Assembly (NCBI GenBank): GCA_963692975.2
Contig: CAXMMR010000037.1
Location: forward strand, 186,001 to 250,000
Length of the DNA: 64,000 bases
Reading direction: 5' to 3'
DNA from: CAXMMR01 sp963692975
Lineage (GTDB): Bacteria > Pseudomonadota > Alphaproteobacteria > Acetobacterales > Acetobacteraceae
Below are positions 16,202 through 25,358 of this stretch, one piece after another; within the stretch, counting starts at the first letter, position 1, and each line of letters starts with the position of its first letter. The position numbers were made by a program, and so were the translations under genes. The notes under the pieces were generated by a model. The model saw nothing but the letters and a program-made list of their open reading frames with translations, was not told where the DNA came from and searched no databases.

Positions 16202-16638
16202 CTACTTGTTGCAGATCTCCTGGTCCGGCACCTGGCCGCCGCTCGGCCCGCCCGAGCACAAATCATAATCGTGCCCGCCGCGGTCCGACGGCTGGCGATA
16301 CGTGTAGGGATGGTTCCACGGGTCCAATGGCACCGCGTCGCCCTTCACGTAGGGGCCATTCCATTGTCGACGTCGGTCGGCTTCTCGTTCAACGCCACCA
16401 GCCCCTGCTCCGAGGTCGGATAGCTGCCCACGTCGAGCTTGTAGAGGTCCAGCACCGCGCCCAGCCGCTCGATCGATTGGTGCGCGACCGAGACCTTCGC
16501 GCCGCCGAGCTGCCGCAGCGCCGCCGGCGCGACCAGGCCGATCAGCAGCCCCAGGATGGCGATAACCACCAGGATCTCGAGCAGCGTGAAGCCGCCCTCG
16601 CCGACCCGCTGATCGCGCCGCGCCGCCGTCTGGTCCAT
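16202..16638 (-). pseudogene. gspG: type II secretion major pseudopilin GspG, frameshifted
   Basis: The major pseudopilin. Frame one gives MDQTAARRDQRVGEGG/FTLLEILVVIAIL and continues to YPTSEQGLVALNEKPTDVD, all typical. The C-terminal part NGPYVKGDAVPLDPWNHPY and DYDLCSGGPSG lies in another frame. Adding one base near 16365 restores a 145-residue GspG with its conserved calcium-site loop region; as written, translation ends after 97 residues. The gene is detached from the main operon by about 4 kb. Either the major pilin is broken, which would disable secretion, or one base was lost in the consensus. Confidence 0.88.
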
Positions 16639-16804
16639 TCAAAGCCTCCATCTCGCAGCCCGCTATAGCGAGACGCTCGGACGCGAACCAGTTGCGCCCG
16701 GCCACGCGGGGCCCGCTGCGCCCGCCTCGCAACAGTGGTTCGCCCAAATGCCAAAGCAAGACCTTGAGGCTTGTCCGGCGCCGGCGGGCTTGCATGATGG
16801 CGGC

Positions 16805-17212
16805 GTGCCGATCCCCTATCTGGCCTGCATGATGGCCGTCGCCGCCTTCAACGCGCTGCCGCCGCGCGTGCTGCCATCGATCCAGGCGGTCGAGGGCGGC
16901 GCCGTCGGCAGCATCCACATCAACGCCAACGCCAGCCAGGACCTCGGCCTGATGCAGGTGAACACCGTCTGGCTCGCGCCCCTCGCCCGCTTCACCGGCC
17001 TGAACGAGGAAACCGTCCGGATACGCTTGACGCGCGACCCGTGCTTCAACATCGCCGCCGCCGGCGCCATCCTGCGCGCCGACCTGAACGCCGAAGGCCA
17101 AAACCTGATGCGCGCCGTCGGCGACTACCACTCGCACACGCCGCCGCTCAACCAGAGCTACCAGCTCCGGGTGCGCGCGGCCGCGACGCAGTTGTTCGCA
17201 CAGGCCAAATAA
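16805..17212 (+). CDS. small lytic transglycosylase-like protein
   Basis: A VirB1-type transglycosylase domain (SLT fold) expected to cleave peptidoglycan. Motifs: PRVLPSIQAVEGG with the presumed catalytic Glu, DLGLMQVNTVWLAPLARFTG, and IAAAGAILRADL followed by AVGDYHSHTP in place of the usual YN-G region. The GTG at 16805 gives 135 aa with a short hydrophobic N-terminus (IPYLACMMAVAAF) that could be a signal peptide; an ATG at 16748 would add 19 residues of polar sequence. It is divergent from gspG, so a role in making room for the secretion machine is possible but only inferred from location. Confidence 0.7.
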   Translation: MPIPYLACMMAVAAFNALPPRVLPSIQAVEGGAVGSIHINANASQDLGLMQVNTVWLAPLARFTGLNEETVRIRLTRDPCFNIAAAGAILRADLNAEGQNLMRAVGDYHSHTPPLNQSYQLRVRAAATQLFAQAK

Positions 17213-17264
17213 CCTCAAGGCTTGGGCTTGATCCGGGTGTTGATCTAAAAAGACGGAAGCAAGG

Positions 17265-17459
17265 AAGCCAAGGGCTCTGCCCTTGACCCGCTGGGACCGG
17301 GAGGCCCCAGACCCCATTCCGGTAGGAGTGCGGAGAACACCGAAAATCTTGCCTATAGGCAAGTTCGCATGAACATGTTGATTTGTTTGATATATTTTTT
17401 ATCGTCTGGGGTCTGGGGCCTCCCGGCCCCAGCGGGTCGAGGGCAGAGCCCTCGCCTTC
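17265..17459. repeat. modular palindromic element BC3 (B half + B half)
   Basis: The left B half carries CAAGGGCTCTGCCCTTG then GGGACCGGGAGGCCCC; the right one, inverted, GGGGCCTCCCGGCCCC then CGAGGGCAGAGCCCTCG. The core is AT-rich and holds the palindrome at 17348-17363. It separates the convergent transglycosylase and ppx genes. Confidence 0.9.
17348..17363. repeat. 16-bp perfect palindrome in the core of BC3
   Basis: CTTGCCTATAGGCAAG, followed by an AT-rich run containing TTGATTTGTTTGATATA. The same palindrome, longer, is in BC6 at 35149-35172. Its role is unknown; it could be a protein binding site or the original core of this element subtype. Confidence 0.8.
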
Positions 17460-17488
17460 CTCCCTTAAAAACTTGCGGTATTCCGCCC

Positions 17489-18976
17489 TCACGCGACTTC
17501 CGTGGCCGCCTCCAGCCCGGCCGCCTGAGCCAGCCGTTCCAGCCGACGGCTGATGCCTTCGCCGGCGAACACGCCGCTGCCCTCGGCGAGCTGCAGCACC
17601 AGCCGCGTCTTCTCCCGCCGGATCGAGCTGTGCGCCAGCAGCTCCACCGTGCCGCCCGACAGCGTGTAGGCGAGGCGGAGTGCGATGCCGAGCATCTCGG
17701 CGGCGCGCAACCCGGCAAGGTCAAGCAGGCGTCGCGCCGGGTCCAGGAACGCCGCGTCGGGCTCGGCCTCGTAGCGCAGGGCCAGCGTGATCGCGAGGAA
17801 CGCCCGCGTCGGATGGTCCAGCACCACGCCGGGCTGGCGCAGCACCCGCAGGTAGGCCTGCTCGGCGCGATACTCCGGATGGTCGTAGCTGCCGATGTCC
17901 GACATCCAGCAGGCCGCCGAACGCAGCGCGCGCAGCGCCTCCGTCTCCCCCTGTCCGGTCGCGAACAGCGGCGCGGTCCACGCCACGAGCCGGTCCGGCA
18001 GCGCAGCGTTGCGGCCGAAGCGGCCGGCCAGCTCCATGCCGGCCGCCAGCAACGGGTCGGATCGCCGCGCCGCCTGCGGCACCTGCGCCATGAACCAGCC
18101 TTCGCGCAGCCCGGTGGCGCTGAACACGCAGCGCCGCACGTTCGACGCGCGCAGCACCCGGCGCAGCACCACGGCGGCGAACGGCAGGTCCTCGACGCGC
18201 CGGCGCGACACTCCCGGCATGCGCTCGAGCAGCCGCCGGTTGGCGCCGGCGACAACCCCGGCGAGGTCGTAGGCCTGCTCGCGCTCCAGCGTGTAGCGAT
18301 GCACGATCGCAAGCGGGTAGCCGGTCTGCTCCATGTGGATGCGCGCCAGGGTGCGAAAGGCGCCGCCGACCAGATAGAGGTCCTCGCCGCCGCAATCGGC
18401 CAGCCAGCGCACGCCGGCCAGGTCCTGCTCGGCAATCAGCCGCGCGCGCCCCACGTCGCCCCCGGCACGGTCCGACAGCCGGATCACGCCGAGCGGCAAG
18501 GTCACCGCCCCACCCGCGCCCGCCTGCCCGACCCGCACGAGCTCGAGCGACCCGCCGCCGATGTCGGCGATCAGCCCGCGCGCATCGGGCGTGCCGCACA
18601 GCACGCCGTCGGTCGAGAGCGACGCCTCTTCCTCGCCCGACAGGATGCGGATCGGCACCCCTGGCATCCGCGCCTGCAGCCCGGCGACGAACTCCTGCCC
18701 GTTGCTGGCGTCGCGCACCGCCGCCGTCGCCAGCACCTCGAACGGGTCCGCACCCATGGCCGTCGCGACCGCATGGTAGCGGGTCATGACGCCGAACGCC
18801 TGACGCACCCCGTCCTCGTTCAGCCGGCCGCTATCCTGCAGCCCGCGGCCGAGCCGCAGCACCGCCTTTTCGTTGAAGATCGGCGTCGGATTGCGCCCGC
18901 GGCCCTCGAAGACGACCAGCCGGACCGAGTTGGAGCCCAGGTCGACGACGGCGCAGCGGGACATCGGCTGGTCCAT
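17489..18976 (-). CDS. ppx: exopolyphosphatase / Ppx-GppA family phosphatase
   Basis: A 495-residue enzyme that removes terminal phosphate from polyphosphate or pppGpp. The actin-like ATPase fold is clear: AVVDLGSNSVRLVVFEG (phosphate 1), ATAAVRDASNGQEF, RILSGEEEASLS with the catalytic Glu, LIADIGGGSLELVRV (phosphate 2) and GGAFRTLARIH. A C-terminal HD-like domain has MSDIGSYDHPEYRAEQAYL. The start at 18976 has AGAGG upstream; the longer frame would only translate repeat A3. It follows ppk in the same direction, separated by A3, so the two probably balance polyphosphate levels. Confidence 0.92.
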   Translation of the reverse strand: MDQPMSRCAVVDLGSNSVRLVVFEGRGRNPTPIFNEKAVLRLGRGLQDSGRLNEDGVRQAFGVMTRYHAVATAMGADPFEVLATAAVRDASNGQEFVAGLQARMPGVPIRILSGEEEASLSTDGVLCGTPDARGLIADIGGGSLELVRVGQAGAGGAVTLPLGVIRLSDRAGGDVGRARLIAEQDLAGVRWLADCGGEDLYLVGGAFRTLARIHMEQTGYPLAIVHRYTLEREQAYDLAGVVAGANRRLLERMPGVSRRRVEDLPFAAVVLRRVLRASNVRRCVFSATGLREGWFMAQVPQAARRSDPLLAAGMELAGRFGRNAALPDRLVAWTAPLFATGQGETEALRALRSAACWMSDIGSYDHPEYRAEQAYLRVLRQPGVVLDHPTRAFLAITLALRYEAEPDAAFLDPARRLLDLAGLRAAEMLGIALRLAYTLSGGTVELLAHSSIRREKTRLVLQLAEGSGVFAGEGISRRLERLAQAAGLEAATEVA

Positions 18977-18990
18977 GAGGCACCTCTGCG

Positions 18991-19119
18991 AAGGGCTTCT
19001 TTTTTGAAAAAAAAGAAGCAAAAAACTTTTATCCATTTAGCGCCGATCCATCCGGCCTTCGCCAAGGCACCGAATGGACAAGAGTTTTTTGGTCCTTTTT
19101 TTAAAAAAGGACCGCTTCC
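18991..19119. repeat. palindromic element A3 (ppk-ppx junction)
   Basis: Left arm hairpin on CTTCTTTTTT, right arm hairpin on GGTCCTTTTTT, spacer of about 50 bp whose ends also pair (TATCCATT against GAATGGACA). It begins 7 bp after the ppk stop and ends 14 bp before the ppx start. Confidence 0.95.
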
Positions 19120-19126
19120 TTCCTTC

Positions 19127-21436
19127 CTAATCCTGCAAAACCCGATCCTGCCGCCGCGGCACCGGCCTCGGCACCGGCGTCACCGCCCCATGCAGCGCCG
19201 AGCCGCGGCCCGAGAGCGACGGATTGGTCATGAAATAGTCATGCGCGCTGACCGGCTTGCCGCCCGGTTCCAGCCGCGACCACGCGCCGTCCGGCCCGAG
19301 CTGCCAGGATTGCAGCGTGTCGCGCAGGTTGACGACCATGATCTGGTCCAGCACCTGCGCGTGCACCGTCGGATTGCGCACCGGCACCAGCGTCTCGACC
19401 CGCCAATCCATGTTGCGCGCCATCCAGTCGGCGCTGCTGATCCACACCGACGCCTGCCGGCTCGGCAGCCGGTGGCCGTTGCCGAACACGCAGATCCGCC
19501 CGTGCTCCAGAAACCGCCCGACGATCGACTTGACCCGGATGCCCTCCGACAAACCCGGCACGCCCGGCCGCAAGCAGCAGATGCCGCGGATCACCGCCAT
19601 GATCTGAACGCCGGCGCGCGACGCCTCGTAGAGCTTGTCGATCAGCTGCGTGTCGACCAGCGAGTTCATCTTCAGCCAGATGCCCGCCGGCCGCCCGGCG
19701 CGCGCGAACCCGATCTCGCTGTCGATCAGCCCCAGCAGCGTCGTCCGCGTCGTCAGCGGGCTGAAGGCGAGCGCATCCATCTTGGCCGGCCGCGCATAGC
19801 CGGTGATGTAGTTGAACAGCCTGGCGGCGTCACGCGTCAGCTCGGGGTCGCAGGTGAAGAAGCTCAGGTCGGTGTAGATGCGCGCCGTGATCGGATGATA
19901 ATTGCCGGTGCCGAAATGCGCGTACGAGCGCATCGCCCCGCCCTCGCGCCGTACCACCAGGCTGATCTTGGCGTGCGTCTTCAGCTCGACGAAGCCGTAG
20001 ACGACCTGCACGCCGGCGCTCTCCATCGTGCGCGCCAGACGGATATTGGCCTCCTCGTCGAACCGCGCGCGCAGCTCGACCAGCGCGGTCACCGACTTGC
20101 CGGCCTCCGCCGCCTCGATCAGCGCCTTGACGATCGCGCTGTCGCGGCTGGTCCGATACAGCGTCTGCTTGACCGCCACGACCGCCGGGTCCTGCGCCGC
20201 TTGCCGCAGGAACTGCACCACCACGTCGAAGCTCTCGAACGGATGGTGCACCACGATGTCCTTGGCGCGGATCGCGGCGAAGCAGTCGCCGCCGAAATCG
20301 CGGATGCGCTCCGGAAACCGCGGCGTGTAAGGCGCGAACAGCAGGTCCGGCCGATCGTCGACGATCATCTGCTTGAGATCGGCGACCCCGATCAGCTGCT
20401 GGCGGATGTCGATCTCGTCCCGCACCACCTCGAGCGCGCCGGCGACCAGGTTGATCAAATCCTCCGGCATGCCGGCATCGACGGCGAGGTGGATCACAAG
20501 GCCCCGCCGGCGCCGCTTCAGCGCCGTCTCGTAGGAGCGGACCAAGTCCTCCGCCTCCTCCTCGAACTCGACGTCGGTGTCGCGGATCACCCGGAACACG
20601 CCTTCGCCGACGATGTGAAAGCCGGGAAACAGCCGGCCCAGAAACAGCCGGACCAGGTCCTCCAGCATGACGAAGCGGATCGGCTCCGCCGACGGCGCCG
20701 GCGTGACGCCGCCATTGGCCACCGCGCGCGTCTCCGCCCCCGCCGCCGCCGCGCCCGATGAGGCCGGCAGCCGGATGAAGCGCTCGACCAAGGCCGGCAG
20801 CGGGATCAGCCCCCGCATCGCCTGATGGCTGTCCTCATGCTGCAGCTGCAGCACCATCACCAGCCCCATGTTGAGGATGAAGGGAAACGGATGCGCCGGG
20901 TCGATCGCCAGCGGCGTCAGCACCGGAAAGACGCGCTCCATGAACCAGGCGTCGAGCCAGCGCCGGTCCGCCTCGGACAGCGCGTCCGCCCCGCACAGCA
21001 CGATGCCGCTCTCGGCAAGCTGGGCGCGCAGGTCCCGCCAGACCGCCTGCTGCGTGTCGAGCAGCAGCCGCGCCTGCTCGGAGACCTCGGCGAGCTGCTG
21101 CGCCGGCGTGCGGCCATCCGGCGACAGCGTGCCTACCCCGGCCCGAGCCTGGCCGATCAGCCCGGCAACGCGGACGGAGTAGAACTCGTCGAGGTTGGCC
21201 GCGCTGATCGAAACGAAGCGCAGACGCTCCAGCAGCGGATGGCGGACATTCTCCGCCTCCTCGACGACGCGCCGGTTGAACGCAAGCCAGGAGAGCTCGC
21301 GATTGATGAAGCGCTGCGGACTGTCGGGCCCCGGCGAGACGGCCGGCTTGGCGGAGGAATGCGCCAACCTTGGCCGCCGGGACCGGGCATGCTCGGGCGA
21401 GACGTGGGGCGGCTCTGCGGCGGGGTTGCTGCTCAT
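19127..21436 (-). CDS. ppk: polyphosphate kinase (PPK1)
   Basis: Makes polyphosphate from ATP; 769 aa. Domain order is normal: N-terminal domain (FINRELSWLAFNRRVVEEA), head domain, then the two PLD-like catalytic domains with RAKDIVVHHPFESFDVVVQF, VAVKQTLYRTSRDSAIVKAL, and MRSYAHFGTGNYHPITARIY carrying the autophosphorylated His. The start at 21436 (MSSNPAAEPP) is preferred over 21562, because the extra residues translate repeat BC4. Residues about 255-285 form an Ala-rich loop that looks like an insertion. It lies between hdaA upstream and ppx downstream. Confidence 0.95.
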   Translation of the reverse strand: MSSNPAAEPPHVSPEHARSRRPRLAHSSAKPAVSPGPDSPQRFINRELSWLAFNRRVVEEAENVRHPLLERLRFVSISAANLDEFYSVRVAGLIGQARAGVGTLSPDGRTPAQQLAEVSEQARLLLDTQQAVWRDLRAQLAESGIVLCGADALSEADRRWLDAWFMERVFPVLTPLAIDPAHPFPFILNMGLVMVLQLQHEDSHQAMRGLIPLPALVERFIRLPASSGAAAAGAETRAVANGGVTPAPSAEPIRFVMLEDLVRLFLGRLFPGFHIVGEGVFRVIRDTDVEFEEEAEDLVRSYETALKRRRRGLVIHLAVDAGMPEDLINLVAGALEVVRDEIDIRQQLIGVADLKQMIVDDRPDLLFAPYTPRFPERIRDFGGDCFAAIRAKDIVVHHPFESFDVVVQFLRQAAQDPAVVAVKQTLYRTSRDSAIVKALIEAAEAGKSVTALVELRARFDEEANIRLARTMESAGVQVVYGFVELKTHAKISLVVRREGGAMRSYAHFGTGNYHPITARIYTDLSFFTCDPELTRDAARLFNYITGYARPAKMDALAFSPLTTRTTLLGLIDSEIGFARAGRPAGIWLKMNSLVDTQLIDKLYEASRAGVQIMAVIRGICCLRPGVPGLSEGIRVKSIVGRFLEHGRICVFGNGHRLPSRQASVWISSADWMARNMDWRVETLVPVRNPTVHAQVLDQIMVVNLRDTLQSWQLGPDGAWSRLEPGGKPVSAHDYFMTNPSLSGRGSALHGAVTPVPRPVPRRQDRVLQD

Positions 21437-21467
21437 GGGCGGCAGTCTAGCAGATCGTACGAAAGAA

Positions 21468-21669
21468 AAGGCCAGGGCTCTGCCCTGGACCCGCTGGGGC
21501 CTGAGGCCCCAGACCCCCATTCCTGAGAAGTAAACCGGCATTTTCTTGCTTGGCGAAGCCACTCAATTGACTAGCCGCCGGCACAGTCCCCGCCGGTCAG
21601 GCAAAACCAACAAACGGATTTTAAAGGCTTCGCCTTTAATCGGGTCCAGGGGCGACGCCCCTGGCCTTC
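21468..21669. repeat. modular palindromic element BC4 (B half + C half)
   Basis: B half on the left (CCAGGGCTCTGCCCTGG, then CTGGGGCCTGAGGCCCCAG), a core containing CTTGCTTGGCGAAGCCA, and an inverted C half (AAAGGCTTCGCCTTT, then CCAGGGGCGACGCCCCTGG). It lies between hdaA and ppk, transcribed in the same direction, 10 bp after the hdaA stop. Confidence 0.92.
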
Positions 21670-21679
21670 CTCCTGTAAA

Positions 21680-22354
21680 CTAATTCATGTCGTCGACGGC
21701 CAGGCGATCCACTATGGCGGCCGCCAAGCGGTAATCCACCGCATGGCCAGCAGCGAGTGCGGCATGATCAAGCCGGCAGGCGGCCTCGCGCAGCGCGGCG
21801 CCGTTGCGCGGCAGGCGGCAGAGCAGCCACTCCTGCACGGCGTGGCTGACCACCAGCTGCCGCTCGGCCAGCAGCTGCGCGAACAGCGCGCGCAGCAACG
21901 CATCGTCCGGCTGCTCGAGCTCGACCGACACGGTAGCGCGCAGCCGGCTGCGCAGGTCGGCCAGCCGCACCGGCCAGCGCGCCGCCGCCAGCCGCCCGGC
22001 GAGCAGCACCGGCGCCTCGCCCGCCGCGGCATCGTTCAACAGGTGCAGCAGCGTCTCCGGCTCCGGCGCCAAATCGGCGTCGTCGATCGCCAGCGGGCCG
22101 GAACGGCGCATCAGCCCGCGCAGAGCCGAGCCGTCCAGCAGCGTCGCGCCGTGCCGCTCGGCCCAGCCGTGCAGCAGATGCGTCTTGCCGGCGCCGGCCT
22201 CGCCGCTCAGTGCGAGGCGGCGTAGCGGCCAATCGGCTGGCGCGGCAAGCCAGCGTCGCGCCGCCTCATTGGACGGCGCGCGCAGGAAATTCTCAGCGCG
22301 GTAATGCGCCGCGGCGTCGGCGAACGGCAGGGCGAGCTGGCGCGGCGCATCCAT
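21680..22354 (-). CDS. hdaA: DnaA-related regulator HdaA
   Basis: A 224-residue protein related to the DnaA AAA+ domain but lacking the DNA-binding domain. It probably stimulates DnaA-ATP hydrolysis after initiation. Features: QLALPFADAAAHYRAENFL (clamp-binding-like QLALPF at the N-terminus), Walker A-like GEAGAGKTHLLHG, LAIDDADLAPEPETLLHLLN for Walker B, and LRSRLRATVSVELEQPDD. The start at 22354 places QLALPF at residues 6-11 as expected. It shares orientation with ppk and ppx. Confidence 0.85.
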   Translation of the reverse strand: MDAPRQLALPFADAAAHYRAENFLRAPSNEAARRWLAAPADWPLRRLALSGEAGAGKTHLLHGWAERHGATLLDGSALRGLMRRSGPLAIDDADLAPEPETLLHLLNDAAAGEAPVLLAGRLAAARWPVRLADLRSRLRATVSVELEQPDDALLRALFAQLLAERQLVVSHAVQEWLLCRLPRNGAALREAACRLDHAALAAGHAVDYRLAAAIVDRLAVDDMN

Positions 22355-22408
22355 CGCGGCATCATACCGGGCTTCACGCAGCGTCGACCAGGCAGCAGAC
22401 TGCGAGCC

Positions 22409-22921
22409 ATGACACGCTTCGTCGCCCTGCTGCGCGCGGTGAATGTCGGCGGCACCGGCAAGCTTGCCATGGCCGACCTGTCGGCGCTCTGCACCGCGGC
22501 CGGCCTGCGCGACGTGCGCACCTACATCGCCAGCGGCAACGTCCTCTTCCGCAGCGACGGCAGCGCCGCAGCGGCCAGGTCGGCGCTGGAGGCTGCCCTG
22601 GCCGCGCATGCGGGCCATCCGATGGCGGCGTTGATCCGCGACGCGGCCGAGATGGCGGCCATCGTCGCAGCCAACCCATTCGCATCGACGCCGGGCAACC
22701 GGGTCATGACGATCTTTCTCGATCAGCCCGCAGGCCCGGCGCTGCTCGATGGCGTGACGGGCCAATCGCCTGACGAGGCGCTCTGCCTCGGCCGTCGCGA
22801 GCTCTACGTCCGTTACGGCGGCGGCATCGCCGGCTCCCGGCTGCGCATCCCGGCGGCAGCCTCCGGCACCGCGCGCAACATGAACACCGTCGCCAAGCTC
22901 GCCGAGTTGGCGCGGGACTGA
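22409..22921 (+). CDS. DUF1697 family protein
   Basis: A 170-residue protein beginning MTRFVALLRAVNVGGTGKLAM, the signature start of DUF1697. Further family segments are YIASGNVLFRSD, MTIFLDQPAGPAL, LCLGRRELYVRYGGGIAGSRL and GTARNMNTVAKLAELA. The biochemical role of the family is not established; nucleic-acid or nucleotide-related functions have been suggested. It is divergent from hdaA by about 55 bp and convergent with the DUF4214 protein, ending 6 bp from it. It opens the accessory block. Confidence 0.85.
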   Translation: MTRFVALLRAVNVGGTGKLAMADLSALCTAAGLRDVRTYIASGNVLFRSDGSAAAARSALEAALAAHAGHPMAALIRDAAEMAAIVAANPFASTPGNRVMTIFLDQPAGPALLDGVTGQSPDEALCLGRRELYVRYGGGIAGSRLRIPAAASGTARNMNTVAKLAELARD

Positions 22922-22927
22922 GTCGTC

Positions 22928-25246
22928 CTAGATCACCGTGACGTAGCCCTGATGCGTCAGCGGCGCGGTGACGAGGCGGCCCTCGTCGCTGCTGACGAAG
23001 CCGGCGACCAGCTGAGCCCGGCTCTGCCCGCCGGCGAGGTCTGCGGTGTAGGAGGCAAGCCCTCCCGGATCCGGCGCTCGTCCGAGCAGGTTGACGTAGA
23101 GATCGGTGACGAAGGCGGCGTTGCCCGGGCTGCCGAACTCCGCCGCATATTCCGGCCCGGCCAGCATCGCGGCCGCGATCTGCTGTACGCTCTGGCCGTT
23201 ATCCAGCGCACTCGCATAGGTGATCTGCCCGCCGGGATCAGGTGCCCGCGCATTGATCGCCTCGTAGAGCCGCGTCACCGTCGCATCGTCGGCGTCGCCG
23301 GCGACCGCGACACCGTGCAGCCGCGCCTCAGGGCTCTCGGCGATCGCGAGCAGCACCTGCCCACGCGTCTGCCCGTCGGCGAGCGCGCCGGTGTAGGCGG
23401 CAAGCCCACCCGGATCGGGCGCGCGGCCGTCGGCGTTCTCGTACAGCTGAGTGACGAACTGCGCGTTGCTGAGCGCGCCATAGGTCGAGAGGAACTGCAC
23501 CGAGGTCGGCGCGGCGGCCGCGATGTCGGCAAGACTGACCGTGCCGGCGTCAACCTGCTGCGTGTAGGACAGCAGGCCGGCGAGGTCAGGCGCCCGGTCA
23601 TAGGCGGCAAGATAGAGGCGCGCGACCGCCTCGGCATTGCCGGTGGCGTCGAACACGGCCGTGCTGCCGTCGCCAAAATCAAGCACCCGGGCATCCGGCG
23701 CGACGATGCTGCCATCCCGCCCGGCGACGAGGTCGCGCGCCTGCAGCTCGCCGGCAGCGTTCGGCGCCAGGTCGTATTGCGTTTGAGCGCCGGAGAAGCC
23801 GAGCGGCGAGGGCACGGCGTAGAGCTCTTTTGGCCCGAGTCCTTCTGCAGGGGCGCCGCTGGCGGCGATGAGGTGCGTGCCGGCGGCCGTGCCGTCGGTG
23901 ACGTAGAGCCCCCCGATGCCGAAGAACTCGGCCAGACCGTTCGCCAACAAGGTTATGCCGGATGGATAAGTGCCCGGTGCGATCTCGACCGTGCCGGCAG
24001 CCGTGCCGTCACTGACGTAAAGACCACCGATGCCGGAGAACACAGCCAGACCGTTCGCCAACACGGTGATGTCTGATGGGTCGATGCTCGGCGCGATCTC
24101 TACCGTGCCAGCATTCGTACCGTCCGTGACCCACAGGCCGCTCGAAATGGACGAGCTATCCGAAACGGCGTCGGCGTCGGAGAATAAGAGTCGCGAACCG
24201 AACGCTGTTAGCTCTGTAATACCAGGCTCAAGGTCAGGCTCGCCCTCCGCCACGACGAAATCGATGCTGTGTGTTCCAGCGACCGTGCCGTCGGTTATGT
24301 CGAGCTGGGTCGAGGACCCGTTCCCTAATTCCCCATAGGTCGTGACGAGAAAAGCCGCGCTGGCGCCGATAGGAGTTAAGTCGCTCAGCGACTGCTCGAC
24401 GCCATACTCACTGTTGAAGAGCCCGGGCAGCTCTATTGATCCCGAAGCCGTGCCGTCGGTGACGTAGAGATCACTGCCGGTCGTGTAGACGATTCGTCCA
24501 GCTAGAGTCGCTGAAGATGCCTCAGATACGCCGAAAAACTCGGCCAGCTTTATCGTTCCGGCTGTAGTGCCATCCGTTGAAAACAACGCGTCATTGCCGA
24601 GGGTCGGATCGTCGCCAATGAAAATCAGCCGGCCATTCAGCATTCCCAACGGGTCGAATGCGCCCAGACCGTCGATACTGGGAAGCGGCGACACTTCATA
24701 GGTGCCTGCACTCGTTCCATTAGTAAAGAACAAGGCGTCCGAGCCGCTGCCGAAGCCGGCGAACAGCGCGCCACCGTCGAAAGCCATCAGAGAGGGCTGG
24801 TTATCTCCATTCATAACTACTGAGCCCGCTGGTAGGGCAAGCGCAAACGTCCCGGCCGCCGTACCATCGGTGCGCCACAAATCGAAGGCACCGGTCCTAT
24901 CCTGTGCAACGAACAGCACCACCGGGCCGATAGAGATTGCATCGATTGGAGTGTCGGTCGTCGGCAGGGCGGGCACCGATAGTTCCATCGGCAGGCCGGT
25001 CACTGGGTCGGTTGCGAAGAGCGGCCCTGACGGATCATCGCCAACCGCAAAGATGAGCGAGCCCGGTAGAGCAGCGGCGGTGCTGATATCAGACAGGCCC
25101 GGTTCAGTTGACGGGCCAGTAAACTGGATCACCTCACTCGTCGTAGCGCCGTCCGACGTCCAGGCACCAAAATAGTTGACACTGCCCGGATTAGTGTCGA
25201 GCCGGGCGTCCTGGCCAATAAAGACACTACGCTGCGAGACCGTCAT
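22928..25246 (-). CDS. secreted TDGT-repeat protein with C-terminal DUF4214 domains
   Basis: A 772-residue protein with no classical N-terminal signal. The first 500 residues carry about nine copies of a motif like LWxTDGTxxGT at intervals of 35-60 residues, a beta-propeller-like pattern seen in large extracellular bacterial proteins. From about 560 there are DUF4214-type modules (AVARLYLAAYDRAPDLAGL, FVTQLYENADGRAPDPGGL, FVTDLYVNLLGRAPDPGGL). Such modules often sit near the C-terminus of type I-secreted proteins; that export route is inference and no transporter is nearby. Base composition between about 24100 and 25250 is clearly more AT-rich than its neighbours, which suggests acquisition. 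Confidence 0.75.
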   Translation of the reverse strand: MTVSQRSVFIGQDARLDTNPGSVNYFGAWTSDGATTSEVIQFTGPSTEPGLSDISTAAALPGSLIFAVGDDPSGPLFATDPVTGLPMELSVPALPTTDTPIDAISIGPVVLFVAQDRTGAFDLWRTDGTAAGTFALALPAGSVVMNGDNQPSLMAFDGGALFAGFGSGSDALFFTNGTSAGTYEVSPLPSIDGLGAFDPLGMLNGRLIFIGDDPTLGNDALFSTDGTTAGTIKLAEFFGVSEASSATLAGRIVYTTGSDLYVTDGTASGSIELPGLFNSEYGVEQSLSDLTPIGASAAFLVTTYGELGNGSSTQLDITDGTVAGTHSIDFVVAEGEPDLEPGITELTAFGSRLLFSDADAVSDSSSISSGLWVTDGTNAGTVEIAPSIDPSDITVLANGLAVFSGIGGLYVSDGTAAGTVEIAPGTYPSGITLLANGLAEFFGIGGLYVTDGTAAGTHLIAASGAPAEGLGPKELYAVPSPLGFSGAQTQYDLAPNAAGELQARDLVAGRDGSIVAPDARVLDFGDGSTAVFDATGNAEAVARLYLAAYDRAPDLAGLLSYTQQVDAGTVSLADIAAAAPTSVQFLSTYGALSNAQFVTQLYENADGRAPDPGGLAAYTGALADGQTRGQVLLAIAESPEARLHGVAVAGDADDATVTRLYEAINARAPDPGGQITYASALDNGQSVQQIAAAMLAGPEYAAEFGSPGNAAFVTDLYVNLLGRAPDPGGLASYTADLAGGQSRAQLVAGFVSSDEGRLVTAPLTHQGYVTVI
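23887..24114 (-). repeat. two 114-bp tandem units inside the TDGT-repeat gene
   Basis: Two adjacent 114-bp units (38 codons) encode near-identical segments, LLANGLAEFFGIGGLYVTDG and VLANGLAVFSGIGGLYVSDG. This points to recent expansion of one propeller-like repeat. Confidence 0.85.
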
Positions 25247-25358
25247 TCTGGCGCTTCCCTGCTGGCCGGCAATGCCCTGCCCAAGCGTTTTGATCAGATC
25301 GGATCATGCCGCCGCCCCCACCGTCAATGCGACAATCGACAACGCCAAAGCGCTGTGG

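Noticed and set aside
18977..19036. Longer N-terminus for ppx
   Set aside because: The extra residues are translated from element A3; the start at 18976 has its own ribosome site.
17369..20761. 1130-codon open frame antisense to ppx and ppk
   Set aside because: Highly basic, His/Arg-rich shadow; ppx and ppk on the opposite strand show complete catalytic motifs.
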